Positions 29,104-37,884 of a DNA stretch of 41,635 bases are shown one piece after another. The notes below the pieces were generated by a model, which saw only the letters and a list, made by a program, of their open reading frames with translations, did not search any database and was not told the origin of the DNA. Location of the stretch: positions 1 through 41,635 of the forward strand of contig CAIZPP010000076.1 of assembly GCA_903934875.1 (NCBI GenBank). The letters are read 5' to 3'. Position numbers and translations under genes: made by a program. The stretch comes from an uncultured Methylococcaceae bacterium (GTDB lineage Bacteria > Pseudomonadota > Gammaproteobacteria > Methylococcales > Methylococcaceae). Within the stretch, counting starts at the first letter, position 1. Every line of letters begins with the position of its first letter.

Positions 29104-29676
29104 TCAATGCAAAGCATTCATCACCGCACCTAGATTGCCGCCGAGAATTTGCGGCATAAACTCGACAGCTTTATCCACTGCCTCGGCCAGCAATTCGCGA
29201 TCACACTTGGATGGGCGGTCTAACACGTAATTCACCACTTCTTCGCGATTTCCTGGATGCCCTATGCCAAAGCGCAATCTCGTGAAGTCAGCGGCACCCA
29301 ACTTTGCGACAATGTCTCGCAAACCATTGTGCCCGCCATGCCCCCCGCCGACTTTCAATTTCACCACGCCAGGCAGGAAATCGAGTTCATCGTGGGCCAC
29401 CAAAATCCGCGACGTTGGAATTTTGTAATAGTGCGCCAAAGCCGAAACCGAACCACCGCTTCGATTCATATACTGCATGGGCTTTAACAGATAAACCTTC
29501 TCACCATCCAACTCCATTTGCGCCAGCAGACCTTGGCTACGCGTGTCGGAACTGAACCCTAGCCCATAGCGGCGGGCAACCGTGTCCGCAAACCAGAATC
29601 CGGCATTATGTCGGGTCAACTCGTACTTGGACGTGGGGTTGCCCAAGCCGACTATCAAATTATAAGCCAAGGGCAT
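29104..29676 (-). CDS. pth: Peptidyl-tRNA hydrolase
   Basis: Pth cleaves peptidyl-tRNA released from stalled ribosomes and recycles the tRNA. The 190-residue protein has NLIVGLGNPTSKYELTRHNAGFWFAD (catalytic His near residue 24), KPMQYMNRSGGSV, LVAHDELDFLPGVVKLKVGGGHGGHNGLRDI and RFGIGHPG. The start codon overlaps the first bases of a dispersed repeat and no Shine-Dalgarno sequence is visible in front of it. In related genomes pth commonly follows rplY; here 3 kb separates them. Confidence 0.96.
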   Translation of the reverse strand: MPLAYNLIVGLGNPTSKYELTRHNAGFWFADTVARRYGLGFSSDTRSQGLLAQMELDGEKVYLLKPMQYMNRSGGSVSALAHYYKIPTSRILVAHDELDFLPGVVKLKVGGGHGGHNGLRDIVAKLGAADFTRLRFGIGHPGNREEVVNYVLDRPSKCDRELLAEAVDKAVEFMPQILGGNLGAVMNALH

Positions 29677-29720
29677 ACAGCATTTTCAACTTTAAGAACA
29701 TACAGCGTTTTTAATCAGTT
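29675..29720. repeat. Two partial direct copies of the ATACAGC repeat end at the pth start
   Basis: ATACAGCATTTTCAAC (29675-29690) and ATACAGCGTTTTTAATC (29700-29716) match the left end of the elements at 13845 and 32098. The first begins within the pth start codon. Confidence 0.6.
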
Positions 29721-29839
29721 GCCGCTTTCCTTAGCCTGTATCAAATCAACCCATTCTAACTTGTGGCGCTGCTAGTGTCTACTGCTTCCTTCGCGACCGC
29801 ACAATTCTCAGTTTTGGCCAGAAACGATAACTTTAACCT

Positions 29840-29975
29840 CGTCATTTCGGCAGGGATGCCGAAATTCAGCGTCCAAGGATGGCAAACTAGGGGTTATGAA
29901 GGTCTGCAACAGGCTATTGTGCGGTGGCTGGTTACCGTCCATGGCCTAGATTTCGGCATCCCTGCCGAAATGACG
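29840..29975. repeat. Inverted-repeat element with 26-bp perfect arms
   Basis: The arms 29840-29865 and 29950-29975 are exact reverse complements (CGTCATTTCGGCAGGGATGC on the outer left side), with 84 bp between. A single-palindrome relative lies at 32573-32594. Confidence 0.7.
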
Positions 29976-30184
29976 GGACTTCGACACTTGGGGTTTTTCA
30001 ACGTGGGCTGGAACTTGGGAACCGGCACAACAAGATAACATCGTATCGGCAAGCAAGCAAAAAGAAAGTTTCACGCAACGGCGCAAAGACGCAGTGCTTA
30101 AGAATGCCCTAGCTTGCCCAACATCTTCTTACCGTCGCCCGACAACCGAATGTCGGGCGCAACGCAATGCGCCCGATACCGCTG

Positions 30185-30450
30185 ATTTCTCCTTAAAAAT
30201 AGGGAGACAATCTCATTAAATCCAAGCAGATTTTTCGTTGCCCCTCCCCATTCATCTTATGCCAACTATTCATGGACCCTAAGGGAAACCTGCGTTAAGC
30301 CACTGAATTATAACAATCTGAAACGATTGCTAGTACTGGCTTATTGCAGGGCTGCAACGCTACAGCATCCTATCCAAACAGGAGGGTTTATTGAATTTCT
30401 CCTGAAAAATACGGAGACAATTTCATTAACTTTGAGAATGGTTTTCTTTG
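30185..30450 (+). repeat. Pair of degenerate direct repeats, each with a small hairpin
   Basis: Copies at 30185-30240 and 30395-30450 both read ATTTCTCCT.AAAAATA, then .GGAGACAAT.TCATTAA. Similarity weakens but continues for about 60 nt beyond each copy. Function unknown. Confidence 0.5.
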
Positions 30451-30602
30451 TGTCTTCTCACTAAGCTCATACCCGAGCCATTCCCAGGCTCCAACAGCAA
30501 CCCGCGTTAGGGTAGCCGCATTGCGCCGCTCTGTACGCGGTGAGGCGTTGAGTAGCAACCAAAACCTATTTATATAGGGCACTTAATTCAGAGGATACAA
30601 AA

Positions 30603-32090
30603 ATGAAAAATGAAAATATAATGAAACTTATACCTATATCGCTAGGACTACTCATTATCGGTGGGGGAACAGTCTTACGTGTTAATGAAGCCTTGCACAA
30701 TGATATTTGGTATGATGAGGCATTTACGGGTATTGTCATTCAGCAATCTTGGTCTGATATTGTAAAAACTCTTATTGAAGATCGCAACCATCCACCCCTG
30801 TTTTACGCACTCTTAAAGATTGTCACCTGGATTACCGGTTCAACCGATCCTCTTCATCTAAGGTTAGTTTCGCTCTTCTTTGGAATTGCGACAATACCCT
30901 TAGGCTACTCCTTAATCCAACAACTTAATTTAGAAAAAGAAGAAAAAAAGTGGTTAGGCATAGCAACTATGGCGGTGTTGTCATTTTCCCCATTTTTTGT
31001 TAGCTATTCAACTGAAGCAAGATCATACGCTCTTCTTTTATTCTTAATGCTTATATCGATAATTTACTTTATTAAAGCCTCAAATAATTCGTTTAAGCTT
31101 TCGAAAGAACTAGTGATTTTGGTTGTAATGTTAATCATAATCATGATAACCCACTTCCTAAGTGCCCTTATTTTATCAGGGGCTTTTGTTGCTTTTCTAT
31201 TAATCAAAATGGAGGAGAATAAAGCCCTATATAATTCAGATTTAATGAAGAAGATCGGTGTAATAATCTTTCTAGGCTGGATTTTATCAACTTGGTCGTG
31301 GTCATCTTTGAATATGGGGGCTGTGGTCAAACAACCCCATCAGATGGACTGGATTCCACACGCAGAGCTGGCTGTTATCCCAAAAACAATTACCGACTTT
31401 CTATTTGGCGTACATAGCCGTGAACTTGGATTTCCTCCAGCTAATACATTTTCATTTCCTCTACTTATGGGCAATATTGGCTTTGTAATTCTTATCACAT
31501 CGGTTATTGCTTTTGTTATTGTACTGCAAAAAAGCATCAAGAATCCTAGAAAGCTACGCGATATCATTATTCTAACCTCGCTGTGGATCGTTCCTTTAGT
31601 TATAGATATATTAGCATCCTCATTTGGAGTGCATATGTATATTGATCGCTATATGATTGGTTATGGAGCTATGCTGATTATTTGGATGCTGTACGTTTGG
31701 TGGAACATAGCGAGCAAACATATCGCATTGATTATTAGCATCTATCTTACATTACTTCTCTTTGTCGTCCGGGCACCTTATTTGACGCGCTATTCTGAAG
31801 TTGTGAACTTGATTCCATCAGGTTCTTTGATGACAATAGAATCACCTATAGATTATTTGGTATTTAAGTATTACTTACCCGAAAGTAATATAAAATTACT
31901 AAAACAAACTTCCGGCCAAGCATACCTTTGGCCGCTCATGCCAGAATCAATCCAAATAACACAAAACGAGGTCATGCCTAGTTCACTGATAGTCATTCAT
32001 AAATCGGCAGATAGAAAAATACCCCCAACTTGGCAACAGAAGTTTAGAACCAATGATTTTCGTGTTTACAGCGTTTTAAAATTCAAATGA
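30603..32090 (+). CDS. Multi-pass membrane glycosyltransferase, GT-C fold (PMT/ArnT-like, GT39-type)
   Basis: This 495-residue integral membrane protein has about 10-12 hydrophobic segments. The first periplasmic loop carries the GT-C acidic motif in NDIWYDEAFTG (residues about 34-44), followed by DRNHPPLFYALLKIV and SYSTEARSYALLLFLML. These are hallmarks of PMT/ArnT-like enzymes that move sugars from polyprenyl-phosphate carriers to lipids or proteins outside the membrane. Acceptor and donor are unknown. It is the only plus-strand gene between pth and rplY, is much more AT-rich than both, and is bracketed by dispersed repeats, all consistent with acquisition by transfer (inference). GAGG 10-13 nt upstream supports ATG 30603. 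Confidence 0.85.
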   Translation: MKNENIMKLIPISLGLLIIGGGTVLRVNEALHNDIWYDEAFTGIVIQQSWSDIVKTLIEDRNHPPLFYALLKIVTWITGSTDPLHLRLVSLFFGIATIPLGYSLIQQLNLEKEEKKWLGIATMAVLSFSPFFVSYSTEARSYALLLFLMLISIIYFIKASNNSFKLSKELVILVVMLIIIMITHFLSALILSGAFVAFLLIKMEENKALYNSDLMKKIGVIIFLGWILSTWSWSSLNMGAVVKQPHQMDWIPHAELAVIPKTITDFLFGVHSRELGFPPANTFSFPLLMGNIGFVILITSVIAFVIVLQKSIKNPRKLRDIIILTSLWIVPLVIDILASSFGVHMYIDRYMIGYGAMLIIWMLYVWWNIASKHIALIISIYLTLLLFVVRAPYLTRYSEVVNLIPSGSLMTIESPIDYLVFKYYLPESNIKLLKQTSGQAYLWPLMPESIQITQNEVMPSSLIVIHKSADRKIPPTWQQKFRTNDFRVYSVLKFK

Positions 32091-32097
32091 TTACTTG

Positions 32098-32232
32098 ATA
32101 CAGCGTTTTCAACATCAAAGAATTACTGATAGTGGGCATGTAAGCGCGGGCTATTCGGTTAACCTGAAGGGTTAATGGAATGTCTGTTTTAGGTATATTT
32201 TTAGGTATATTTTTAAGATGAAAATGCTGTAT
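32098..32232. repeat. MITE-like element with ATACAGC terminal inverted repeats
   Basis: Left end ATACAGCGTTTTCAACATC (32098-32116) and right end TTAAGATGAAAATGCTGTAT (reverse complement of an ATACAGCATTTTCATCTTAA end, to 32232) bound 135 bp. The left 70 bp matches the element beside glnE at about 75-80% by eye. Inside is a tandem pair of AGGTATATTTTT. It starts 8 nt after the glycosyltransferase stop. Confidence 0.65.
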
Positions 32233-32415
32233 ATGCGTTGAATGATGGGTTGACTTGGTCTTGCTTGACTCCTCTTTTTTCATCGTTGTCATACAGGGCC
32301 TTTACGCCTTTGTGTCGAAAACTTTTAATCACTTGTAGCTTTCCTTAGCATCAATTGGATAGAGCAATTGTAACTCGACTCAGCGCATCTTATCGCGTTA
32401 GCGGGCCAGAAATTC

Positions 32416-32553
32416 GTAGGGTGCGCAATGCGCACCGTTTGCGATTTCGGTAATTGCAATGGGTTTTAAAACAACCGCGATATTGCCGCCAGAATCCGTG
32501 ATAGTGGGGTTGTCAACAACCGCAAAGGTAAAGGTGCGCAATGCGCACCCTAC
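32416..32553. repeat. Inverted-repeat element with GTAGGGTGCGCAATGCGCACC ends
   Basis: The 21-bp ends 32416-32436 and 32533-32553 are inverted repeats with one central mismatch, and each is itself a palindrome around GGTGCGCAATGCGCACC. The 96 bp between has no supported gene. This looks like a REPIN/MITE-type unit. Confidence 0.65.
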
Positions 32554-32572
32554 ATGGCTCACGGGCGCACGG

Positions 32573-32594
32573 ATTTCGGCATCCATGCCGAAAT
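32573..32594. repeat. Palindromic repeat, relative of 29840-29975
   Basis: ATTTCGGCAT-CC-ATGCCGAAAT is a perfect 10-bp stem that shares its core with the arms of the element downstream of the glycosyltransferase insert's other end. Confidence 0.6.
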
Positions 32595-32664
32595 GACGAG
32601 CCTCCTACATTTCATAACGACGAGCGGAGACCGTGGGAACGATGAAACAACTTTACTAACTGAG

Positions 32665-33261
32665 CTACTCCTCAGTCTCCGTTGTGTGGGTCGCGTGTAT
32701 GCTTGCCACTGCGCGGTCGTTGGCCACCCCGTGGGTCAATTCCGCAATTTCCACGCCTTCTGGCACTTGAAGATCGGAAAGATGGACCATCCCACCGACA
32801 TCGACTTTGGCCATGTCAACTTCGATAAATTCGGGCAAGTTTTGCGGAAGGCAAATTACTTCCACTTCGACTAAGGTATGGCTGATTGCACCACCCTTCT
32901 TCACACCGAGCGATGTTTCCTGATTCAGGAAATGCAGGGGCACATGGACGCGAATTGTTTCATTCTCATTGGTGCGCTGAAAATCCATGTGCATAATGAT
33001 AGGCCGACTCGGATGCCTTTCTATGGCTTTCAAGATGGCTTTTTCTTCCTTGTCGCCATACCTGACAGTCAGCACATGAGAGTATACCGCATCATTTTGC
33101 AGCAACTTCAGCACTCTGTGATGGGCCAAAAGTAACTTGACCGGCTCAGAGCCGCCGCCGTAAACAATCGCCGGTATTTTGCCTAGACGACGTGCTCGAC
33201 GTGCGTCTCCCTTTCCAGTTGCGGTTCTTATTTCCGCATCAAACTCAAAGCTGCCTACCAT
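32665..33261 (-). CDS. rplY: 50S ribosomal protein L25 / general stress protein Ctc
   Basis: This 198-residue long-form L25 (Ctc/TL5 type) binds 5S rRNA through its N-terminal domain (FEFDAEIRTATGKGDARRARRLGKIPAIVYGGG) and has a C-terminal beta-rich domain (VEVICLPQNLPEFIEVDMAKVDVGGMVHLSDLQVPEGVE). ATG 33261 follows prs by 36 nt. It would normally be followed directly by pth; the interruption by repeats and a glycosyltransferase gene begins just past its stop. Confidence 0.96.
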   Translation of the reverse strand: MVGSFEFDAEIRTATGKGDARRARRLGKIPAIVYGGGSEPVKLLLAHHRVLKLLQNDAVYSHVLTVRYGDKEEKAILKAIERHPSRPIIMHMDFQRTNENETIRVHVPLHFLNQETSLGVKKGGAISHTLVEVEVICLPQNLPEFIEVDMAKVDVGGMVHLSDLQVPEGVEIAELTHGVANDRAVASIHATHTTETEE

Positions 33262-33297
33262 CTTTTTCTCCGAAATACTCTAAGCAGGTTAAAAAAA

Positions 33298-34251
33298 TCA
33301 ATCAACATATAAGGAACTAACCGACTCGCCCACCGCTATTCTGCGAATAGTTTCCGCAAGCATTTCCGCCACGCTCAGCACACGAATCTTTGCGCATTCC
33401 TGGGCAGGCAAACACAAGGGAATGGTGTCGGTCACCACCAATTCGTCCAAAACCGAAGAGGCGATATTATTCACGGCTGGCCCAGACAGCACAGGATGCG
33501 TGCAATAGGCAACCACCTTGTTCGCCCCGTTGTCCTTCAGAGCCTTGGCTGCTTTGCACAAAGTGCCTGCGGTATCGACCAAGTCATCAACCATCACACA
33601 GGTCCGCCCTTGGACATCGCCTATGATGTTCATCACCTTGGACTCGTTGGGCCGGGGCCTGCGTTTATCGACAATAGCCAAATCTGCGTCATCCATCCGT
33701 TTGGCCAAGGCACGCGCCCTGACAACACCACCGATGTCCGGCGAAACGACCATTAAATTAGGGTACTGCTGCCGCCACACATCGCCTAGCAAAATCGGCG
33801 AGGCATATACATTATCCACCGGCACATCAAAAAAACCTTGGATTTGATCGGCATGCAAATCAACCGTCAACACCCTGTCGGCGCCAGCCGCCGAAATCAT
33901 TTTCGCGACTAACTTAGCCGATATCGGGACACGAGCCGAACGGGTTCTCCGGTCTTGGCGGGAATATCCATAATAGGGTATCACTGCCGTGATGATGGAA
34001 GCTGAAGACCGGCGGAATGCGTCGATCATAATCAGCAACTCCATAAGATTTTCATTGATAGGCGCACAAGTGGGCTGCACCAGAAACACTTCCCTGCCCC
34101 GCACATTTTCTTCGATTTCGACGGCAATCTCCCCGTCACTGAATCGACCGACACTTGCCATCCCTAGGCGCATGTTCAGCTTGCGGACAATCCCTTCAGC
34201 GAGAGAAACATTGGCGTTTCCCGAAAACACCATGAACGTGGCATCGGTCAT
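33298..34251 (-). CDS. prs: Ribose-phosphate pyrophosphokinase (PRPP synthetase)
   Basis: It makes PRPP from ribose 5-phosphate and ATP, feeding purine, pyrimidine, histidine, tryptophan and NAD synthesis. The 317-residue protein shows [67 protein letters not shown] and the PRPP loop [13 protein letters not shown] near residue 218. It sits between tRNA-Gln and rplY, the common gammaproteobacterial order. Confidence 0.97.
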   Translation of the reverse strand: MTDATFMVFSGNANVSLAEGIVRKLNMRLGMASVGRFSDGEIAVEIEENVRGREVFLVQPTCAPINENLMELLIMIDAFRRSSASIITAVIPYYGYSRQDRRTRSARVPISAKLVAKMISAAGADRVLTVDLHADQIQGFFDVPVDNVYASPILLGDVWRQQYPNLMVVSPDIGGVVRARALAKRMDDADLAIVDKRRPRPNESKVMNIIGDVQGRTCVMVDDLVDTAGTLCKAAKALKDNGANKVVAYCTHPVLSGPAVNNIASSVLDELVVTDTIPLCLPAQECAKIRVLSVAEMLAETIRRIAVGESVSSLYVD

Positions 34252-34302
34252 TCAAGTTCCTCCCAACCCATGTATATGTCAGCGGAAAATCTAATAGGCA
34301 TA

Positions 34303-34377
34303 TGGCTGGGGCGCCAGGATTCGAACCTGGGTATGCGGGGATCAAAACCCCGTGCCTTACCGCTTGGCGACGCCCCA
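34303..34377 (-). tRNA. tRNA-Gln (anticodon TTG)
   Basis: This 75-nt cloverleaf has acceptor TGGGGCG / CGCCCCA, anticodon loop TTTTGAT, T arm AGGTTCGAATCCT and encoded CCA. It lies between ispE and prs, as in many gammaproteobacteria. Confidence 0.97.
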
Positions 34378-34404
34378 ATAATAATCAAATCGCTAATTTA
34401 TTCC

Positions 34405-35262
34405 CTATATCAGACCTAACGCACTATGTACGCTAGAGCGATTCATCCCCTTCGCCGCGAAAACCGACCATTCGCCCGATAGACTGCGTGCCGCATTTTC
34501 GGCATCCGCTTCACTATCGAACGCAGCAAAGACACAAGAACCCGTACCCGTCAACTTTGCTGACCGGGCATAGGCAGCAACTGCCTTGATTGCCTCCCCG
34601 ATTTGCGGGTACATTTTCATCACAACGGGAAGACAGTGGTTTTCCTGCTGACCAGCAACAAAGTCGGCTATTTTGATGGGTTTGTTGTCCCGTGTCAATT
34701 CAGTTGACGAAAAAATTGTTCCCGTGACGACATGGCAGGGCGGAACTAGCACCAAATACCACGGTTCGGGCAAATCCGGCAGCGGGGTCAAATCCTCGCC
34801 CACGCCCTCCCCCCAAGCTGCGTAACCCCGCACAAAAACAGGCACGTCCGCTCCAAGTTGTAGGCCCAAATTGGCTAATGTGTCAATGCTCAAGCCCAGC
34901 TTCCACAAGGAATTAAGTCCAAGCAGGGTGGTTGCGGCATCAGAGCTTCCACCGCCCAACCCCCCTCCCATCGGCAAGTTTTTTTCCACTGTGATGACGG
35001 CACCCAAGCTTTCATCTCCCGCCGTACGTCGCAGCAAATGGGCCGCACGAACAGTTAAATCGGATTCTTCAGGCACCCCCGCCAACGGCTTAGACAAACT
35101 TATACGCCCATCTTGACTTGGCATCAGTTCGATCCAATCACATCGGTCGATGAACTGGAACACGGTTTGCAGCAAATGATAACCGTCGGGCCTGCGCCCC
35201 ACAACCCGCAACATAAGGTTCAACTTCGCCGGCGCTGGCAGGCGCAATGATTCGACGGACAT
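34405..35262 (-). CDS. ispE: 4-diphosphocytidyl-2-C-methyl-D-erythritol kinase
   Basis: IspE is the kinase step of the MEP pathway to isoprenoids. It is a GHMP-fold protein: LPAPAKLNLMLRVVGRRPDGYHLLQTVFQ at the N-terminus, the ATP-binding PMGGGLGGGSSDAATTLLGLN near residue 100, and AKLTGTGSCVFAAF near the C-terminus. The start is ATG 35262 (MSVESLRLPAPAK, 285 residues) with GAGG upstream; 12 open codons further upstream are not family sequence. It follows lolB by 13 nt. Confidence 0.96.
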   Translation of the reverse strand: MSVESLRLPAPAKLNLMLRVVGRRPDGYHLLQTVFQFIDRCDWIELMPSQDGRISLSKPLAGVPEESDLTVRAAHLLRRTAGDESLGAVITVEKNLPMGGGLGGGSSDAATTLLGLNSLWKLGLSIDTLANLGLQLGADVPVFVRGYAAWGEGVGEDLTPLPDLPEPWYLVLVPPCHVVTGTIFSSTELTRDNKPIKIADFVAGQQENHCLPVVMKMYPQIGEAIKAVAAYARSAKLTGTGSCVFAAFDSEADAENAARSLSGEWSVFAAKGMNRSSVHSALGLI

Positions 35263-35275
35263 AAACACCTCTGCT

Positions 35276-35875
35276 CTAATTTTTAAACACCCACTCATCC
35301 ACTACCAGCCTCAACCTCACCTGACTGCCCTGGATGGTCATTTTCTGCGGCATGACGAAATTCCCGACATTTTCGAAGTTTTCAAAGCCCAATACCCAGG
35401 CTTGCTGCTGAAAGCCTTTTAAACCACCTTTATCATCCAACTCCGCCTGGTAGCTTATATCCGGGGCGGGAAGGCCAAGCACCCAGTAGCGCAAACTGCC
35501 CAGAGGCACCGAAAACCCCAACTTCCTTGTCAACAATTCCTCCGGGTCGCGCGAACTGTTGACCACCCCGTTGCCTTCGTTAATGTAAATCATTTGGTTC
35601 TGCAATATGATAGACACCGCACCTTGACCGAATGGCCCATACAGGCGAAGCCGCTCCTGCCCGCCGTCGTGCTCCCAGAACAGATTGGCGCTCCAACCTT
35701 CATTGCCGGACTTGACGGCGATGCGCCCCTCCAATGTCCAAGCTTTGATAGCGTAAAGTTGTTGCTGGGCTTCAGTAGAGCGCGGCGGCAGGTTACCGCC
35801 CATGAACGGGGCGCAGCCGCTCAAACCCGATACGACTAGCAACCCACACAGCGGCGCGAACAGCCTGCTTCTCAT
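35276..35875 (-). CDS. lolB: Outer-membrane lipoprotein LolB
   Basis: LolB receives lipoproteins from LolA and inserts them into the outer membrane. This 199-residue protein has a lipoprotein signal with lipobox LSGC (Cys near residue 21). The LolB core follows: WTLEGRIAVKSGNEGWSANLFWEHDGGQERLRLYGPFGQGAVSI and later LGSLRYWVLGLPAPD. The order TPR protein-lolB-ispE, divergent from hemA, is conserved in many beta- and gammaproteobacteria. It is 4 nt from the TPR gene stop. Confidence 0.94.
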   Translation of the reverse strand: MRSRLFAPLCGLLVVSGLSGCAPFMGGNLPPRSTEAQQQLYAIKAWTLEGRIAVKSGNEGWSANLFWEHDGGQERLRLYGPFGQGAVSIILQNQMIYINEGNGVVNSSRDPEELLTRKLGFSVPLGSLRYWVLGLPAPDISYQAELDDKGGLKGFQQQAWVLGFENFENVGNFVMPQKMTIQGSQVRLRLVVDEWVFKN

Positions 35876-35879
35876 TTAA

Positions 35880-37604
35880 TTATTTGAATGCTTCCGGGTA
35901 GCGGGACATGACTTTCTTGATATCGTCGTTGTCGGGGTTTTTGCGCAGCAACGCCTTCCAAATCGCCTTCGCGTCATCCTGTTTTCCCGACTCCCAAAGA
36001 ACCTCACCAAGATGGCTTCCAATTTCGGGGTCTTGCAGGAGATCATAGGCCCGGCGCAAGTATTCCAAAGCTGTTACGTTATCCCCCATCCGATAGCTGA
36101 CCCAGCCATAACTGTCGAGAATAGCCGGTTCGTCTGGCTTAAGTTGCAGTGCCTTGGCAATGTAACGCTTGGCTTCATCCAGACGCTCGGAACGGTCGGC
36201 CAACGCAAACCCCAACGCATTAAGGGCATTGGAGTCATCCGGCTTCTTTTCCAGAATTGCCCTAAGGTCCGCCTCCAGAACATCCTCCCGCTTTAATTCC
36301 TCGGCGACCAGTGCGCGGGCATAAAGCAAATCGGTTTGACCAGGCATTTCCTGCAAAGCCTGGCTCAACAAATCGAAAGCCTCTGCGTAATGCCTGTCTT
36401 TAGTCAGCAATTCCGCTTCCAGCATGTACATTCGTAATGCTTGCAGGGGAAACTGCTTGCGGACTTCGACTAGGCGCTGCCTTGCATCCGCTGTTTGCCC
36501 CTGGAAAATCAACGCGGTGACGGCATTTACTTGGGCATCTAAAACCAAGGGGCCGTCACTGACCTTGTCGAACCATTGCACCGCGCTTTGAAAGCGTCTT
36601 TCCCTCGCATCGATAAGGCCTAAATAAAAATAGGACTGCATCCTGTAGTTCGGCGATTCGGCAAGGCGCTCAAGCAATTGCCGCGCCTTTGCGTCCTGCC
36701 TAGAATCCATTTGGACCATGGCCATAGCCAGCAGGGCATCCTCGTTGCGAGGCTCCCTGGCCAATATTTTTTCCAGCTCCTTGGTCGCCCCGCGCAAATC
36801 GCCCGATTTGGCAAGATACTGGGCATAAACTAACCGGAGCCTGAAATTGTTCGGTTCGCCCTCCATGGCTTTTCGCATAATTTCTTTCGCTTTTTGGGAA
36901 TCGCCCATCCTGGACAGCACTTGTGCCTGCAGTAGGCGTGCCCGCATCCAATTTGGATGCAGCGTCAGAGCCTTGTCTGTTTCATTGAGTGCATACTGTA
37001 ACTCCCCTCTGTCGACTGCCAGCAGGGCGGAGGCGAGATGGAGTTCAGCCATGCGCGGAAAACGCTCGCTCAATCGGCGCATAAGCCTGAGACTGTCTTC
37101 CTTGGAAACTTCCGCGTTCAACAATTTCACCAGGTCGATCACCGTAGTTTCAATATCGACACCGGGGGTGCCCAAAATTACGATCAAATGGTCCGCTGCC
37201 TCATCGACTCGCCCTGACTTCAGCAACAAAGAGGCGGTGAGTCTACGCACATCAACGCTATCGGGTTGCCGCTCCAGCCAGGCAGATGATGCCTCCAACG
37301 CCTTGTCGGTTTTTTTCAGATAAAGTGCGATCTGGGTTGCCCGTTGCAACATGTTGACATTCCGCGTCAACGCCGAGGCTTTAAGATAATTGTCCAGTGC
37401 GGCATCATATTGTCCACGCTGGCCAGCCAATTCCGCAGCCAAAATGTAGTAGACCGCATTCGCATCCTGCGGCGGACTCTTGCCTTGGACAGAAAGGACA
37501 TCATCGGAAATCGCAACCGTTTCGGTGCGGGTAGAATTCGTAGCAGCGCATCCCGAAACCAGGAGGCTGACCGCAGATGCCATACAAATCAAACATTTCG
37601 TCAC
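35880..37604 (-). CDS. Tetratricopeptide-repeat lipoprotein
   Basis: This 574-residue protein has a lipoprotein signal (SLLVSGCAA, lipobox Cys near residue 19) followed by more than ten TPR-like helical repeats. Examples are GQYDAALDNYLKASALTRNVNML, GELQYALNETDKALTLHPNWMRA, GDLRGATKELEKILAREPRNEDA and NVTALEYLRRAYDLLQDPEIGSHLGEVLWESGKQ. TPR proteins act as docking scaffolds. The partner is unknown, but the conserved place next to lolB and hemA suggests an envelope role. ATG 37604 lies about 260 bp from divergent hemA. Confidence 0.9.
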   Translation of the reverse strand: MTKCLICMASAVSLLVSGCAATNSTRTETVAISDDVLSVQGKSPPQDANAVYYILAAELAGQRGQYDAALDNYLKASALTRNVNMLQRATQIALYLKKTDKALEASSAWLERQPDSVDVRRLTASLLLKSGRVDEAADHLIVILGTPGVDIETTVIDLVKLLNAEVSKEDSLRLMRRLSERFPRMAELHLASALLAVDRGELQYALNETDKALTLHPNWMRARLLQAQVLSRMGDSQKAKEIMRKAMEGEPNNFRLRLVYAQYLAKSGDLRGATKELEKILAREPRNEDALLAMAMVQMDSRQDAKARQLLERLAESPNYRMQSYFYLGLIDARERRFQSAVQWFDKVSDGPLVLDAQVNAVTALIFQGQTADARQRLVEVRKQFPLQALRMYMLEAELLTKDRHYAEAFDLLSQALQEMPGQTDLLYARALVAEELKREDVLEADLRAILEKKPDDSNALNALGFALADRSERLDEAKRYIAKALQLKPDEPAILDSYGWVSYRMGDNVTALEYLRRAYDLLQDPEIGSHLGEVLWESGKQDDAKAIWKALLRKNPDNDDIKKVMSRYPEAFK

Positions 37605-37815
37605 TGAATCAAGTCTCTAGAATCACAGTAGTTTAATGACAGAACCTTATAAGAGATATATTCCAAACCCCACTTGGGGTAAGCTTGGCGGGTACGGCCT
37701 TGCGCTGGCAGAGGCATAGCATCCCAAAGTTCTGGACTTTCGCTGCGGCCAAATCATAATCTTAAGTGATTTTACGCTATCCTCTGCTTGCGGCAATAGT
37801 TGATCGCGGAACTGT

Positions 37816-37844
37816 TTGGCCTGAAGGGATTTTTTTTTTAAAAT
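37816..37844 (+). promoter_or_regulatory. Candidate hemA promoter
   Basis: TTGGCC (37816-37821), a 17-nt spacer that includes a ten-T run, and TAAAAT (37839-37844) form a possible sigma-70 promoter. It would leave a short leader before ATG 37885. This is a visual match only. Confidence 0.35.
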
Positions 37845-37884
37845 CGCTATTATTTATTGAAACATGGGCAATATAGATGAGTCG

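Larger units (their letters stand above)
29721..30602. other. Repeat-rich intergenic region without a supported gene
   Basis: This holds stacked repeats. There is a 26-bp perfect inverted repeat (29840-29865 and 29950-29975) with core ATTTCGGCATCCCTGCCGAA. A GCAACGGCGCAAAGACGCA-type repeat lies near 30074. Three mutually exclusive 8-bp stems are built from CGCCCGAC, GTCGGGCG and GCGCCCGA (30136-30176). Two degenerate direct repeats lie at 30185-30240 and 30395-30450, each with a TCTCC...GGAGA hairpin. Short open frames here follow the repeats and look non-coding. The promoter of the glycosyltransferase gene must lie at the right end but was not identified. Confidence 0.55.

Noticed and set aside
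29763-30038. Plus-strand frame of 91 codons between pth and the glycosyltransferase gene
   Set aside because: It reads through the 26-bp inverted repeat and has no family resemblance or ribosome-binding site.
30388-30582. Minus-strand 64-codon frame
   Set aside because: It coincides with one of the degenerate direct repeats and shows no recognisable domain.
32398-32586. Minus-strand 62-codon frame
   Set aside because: It covers the GTAGGGTGCGCA element end to end; the apparent protein is translated repeat.
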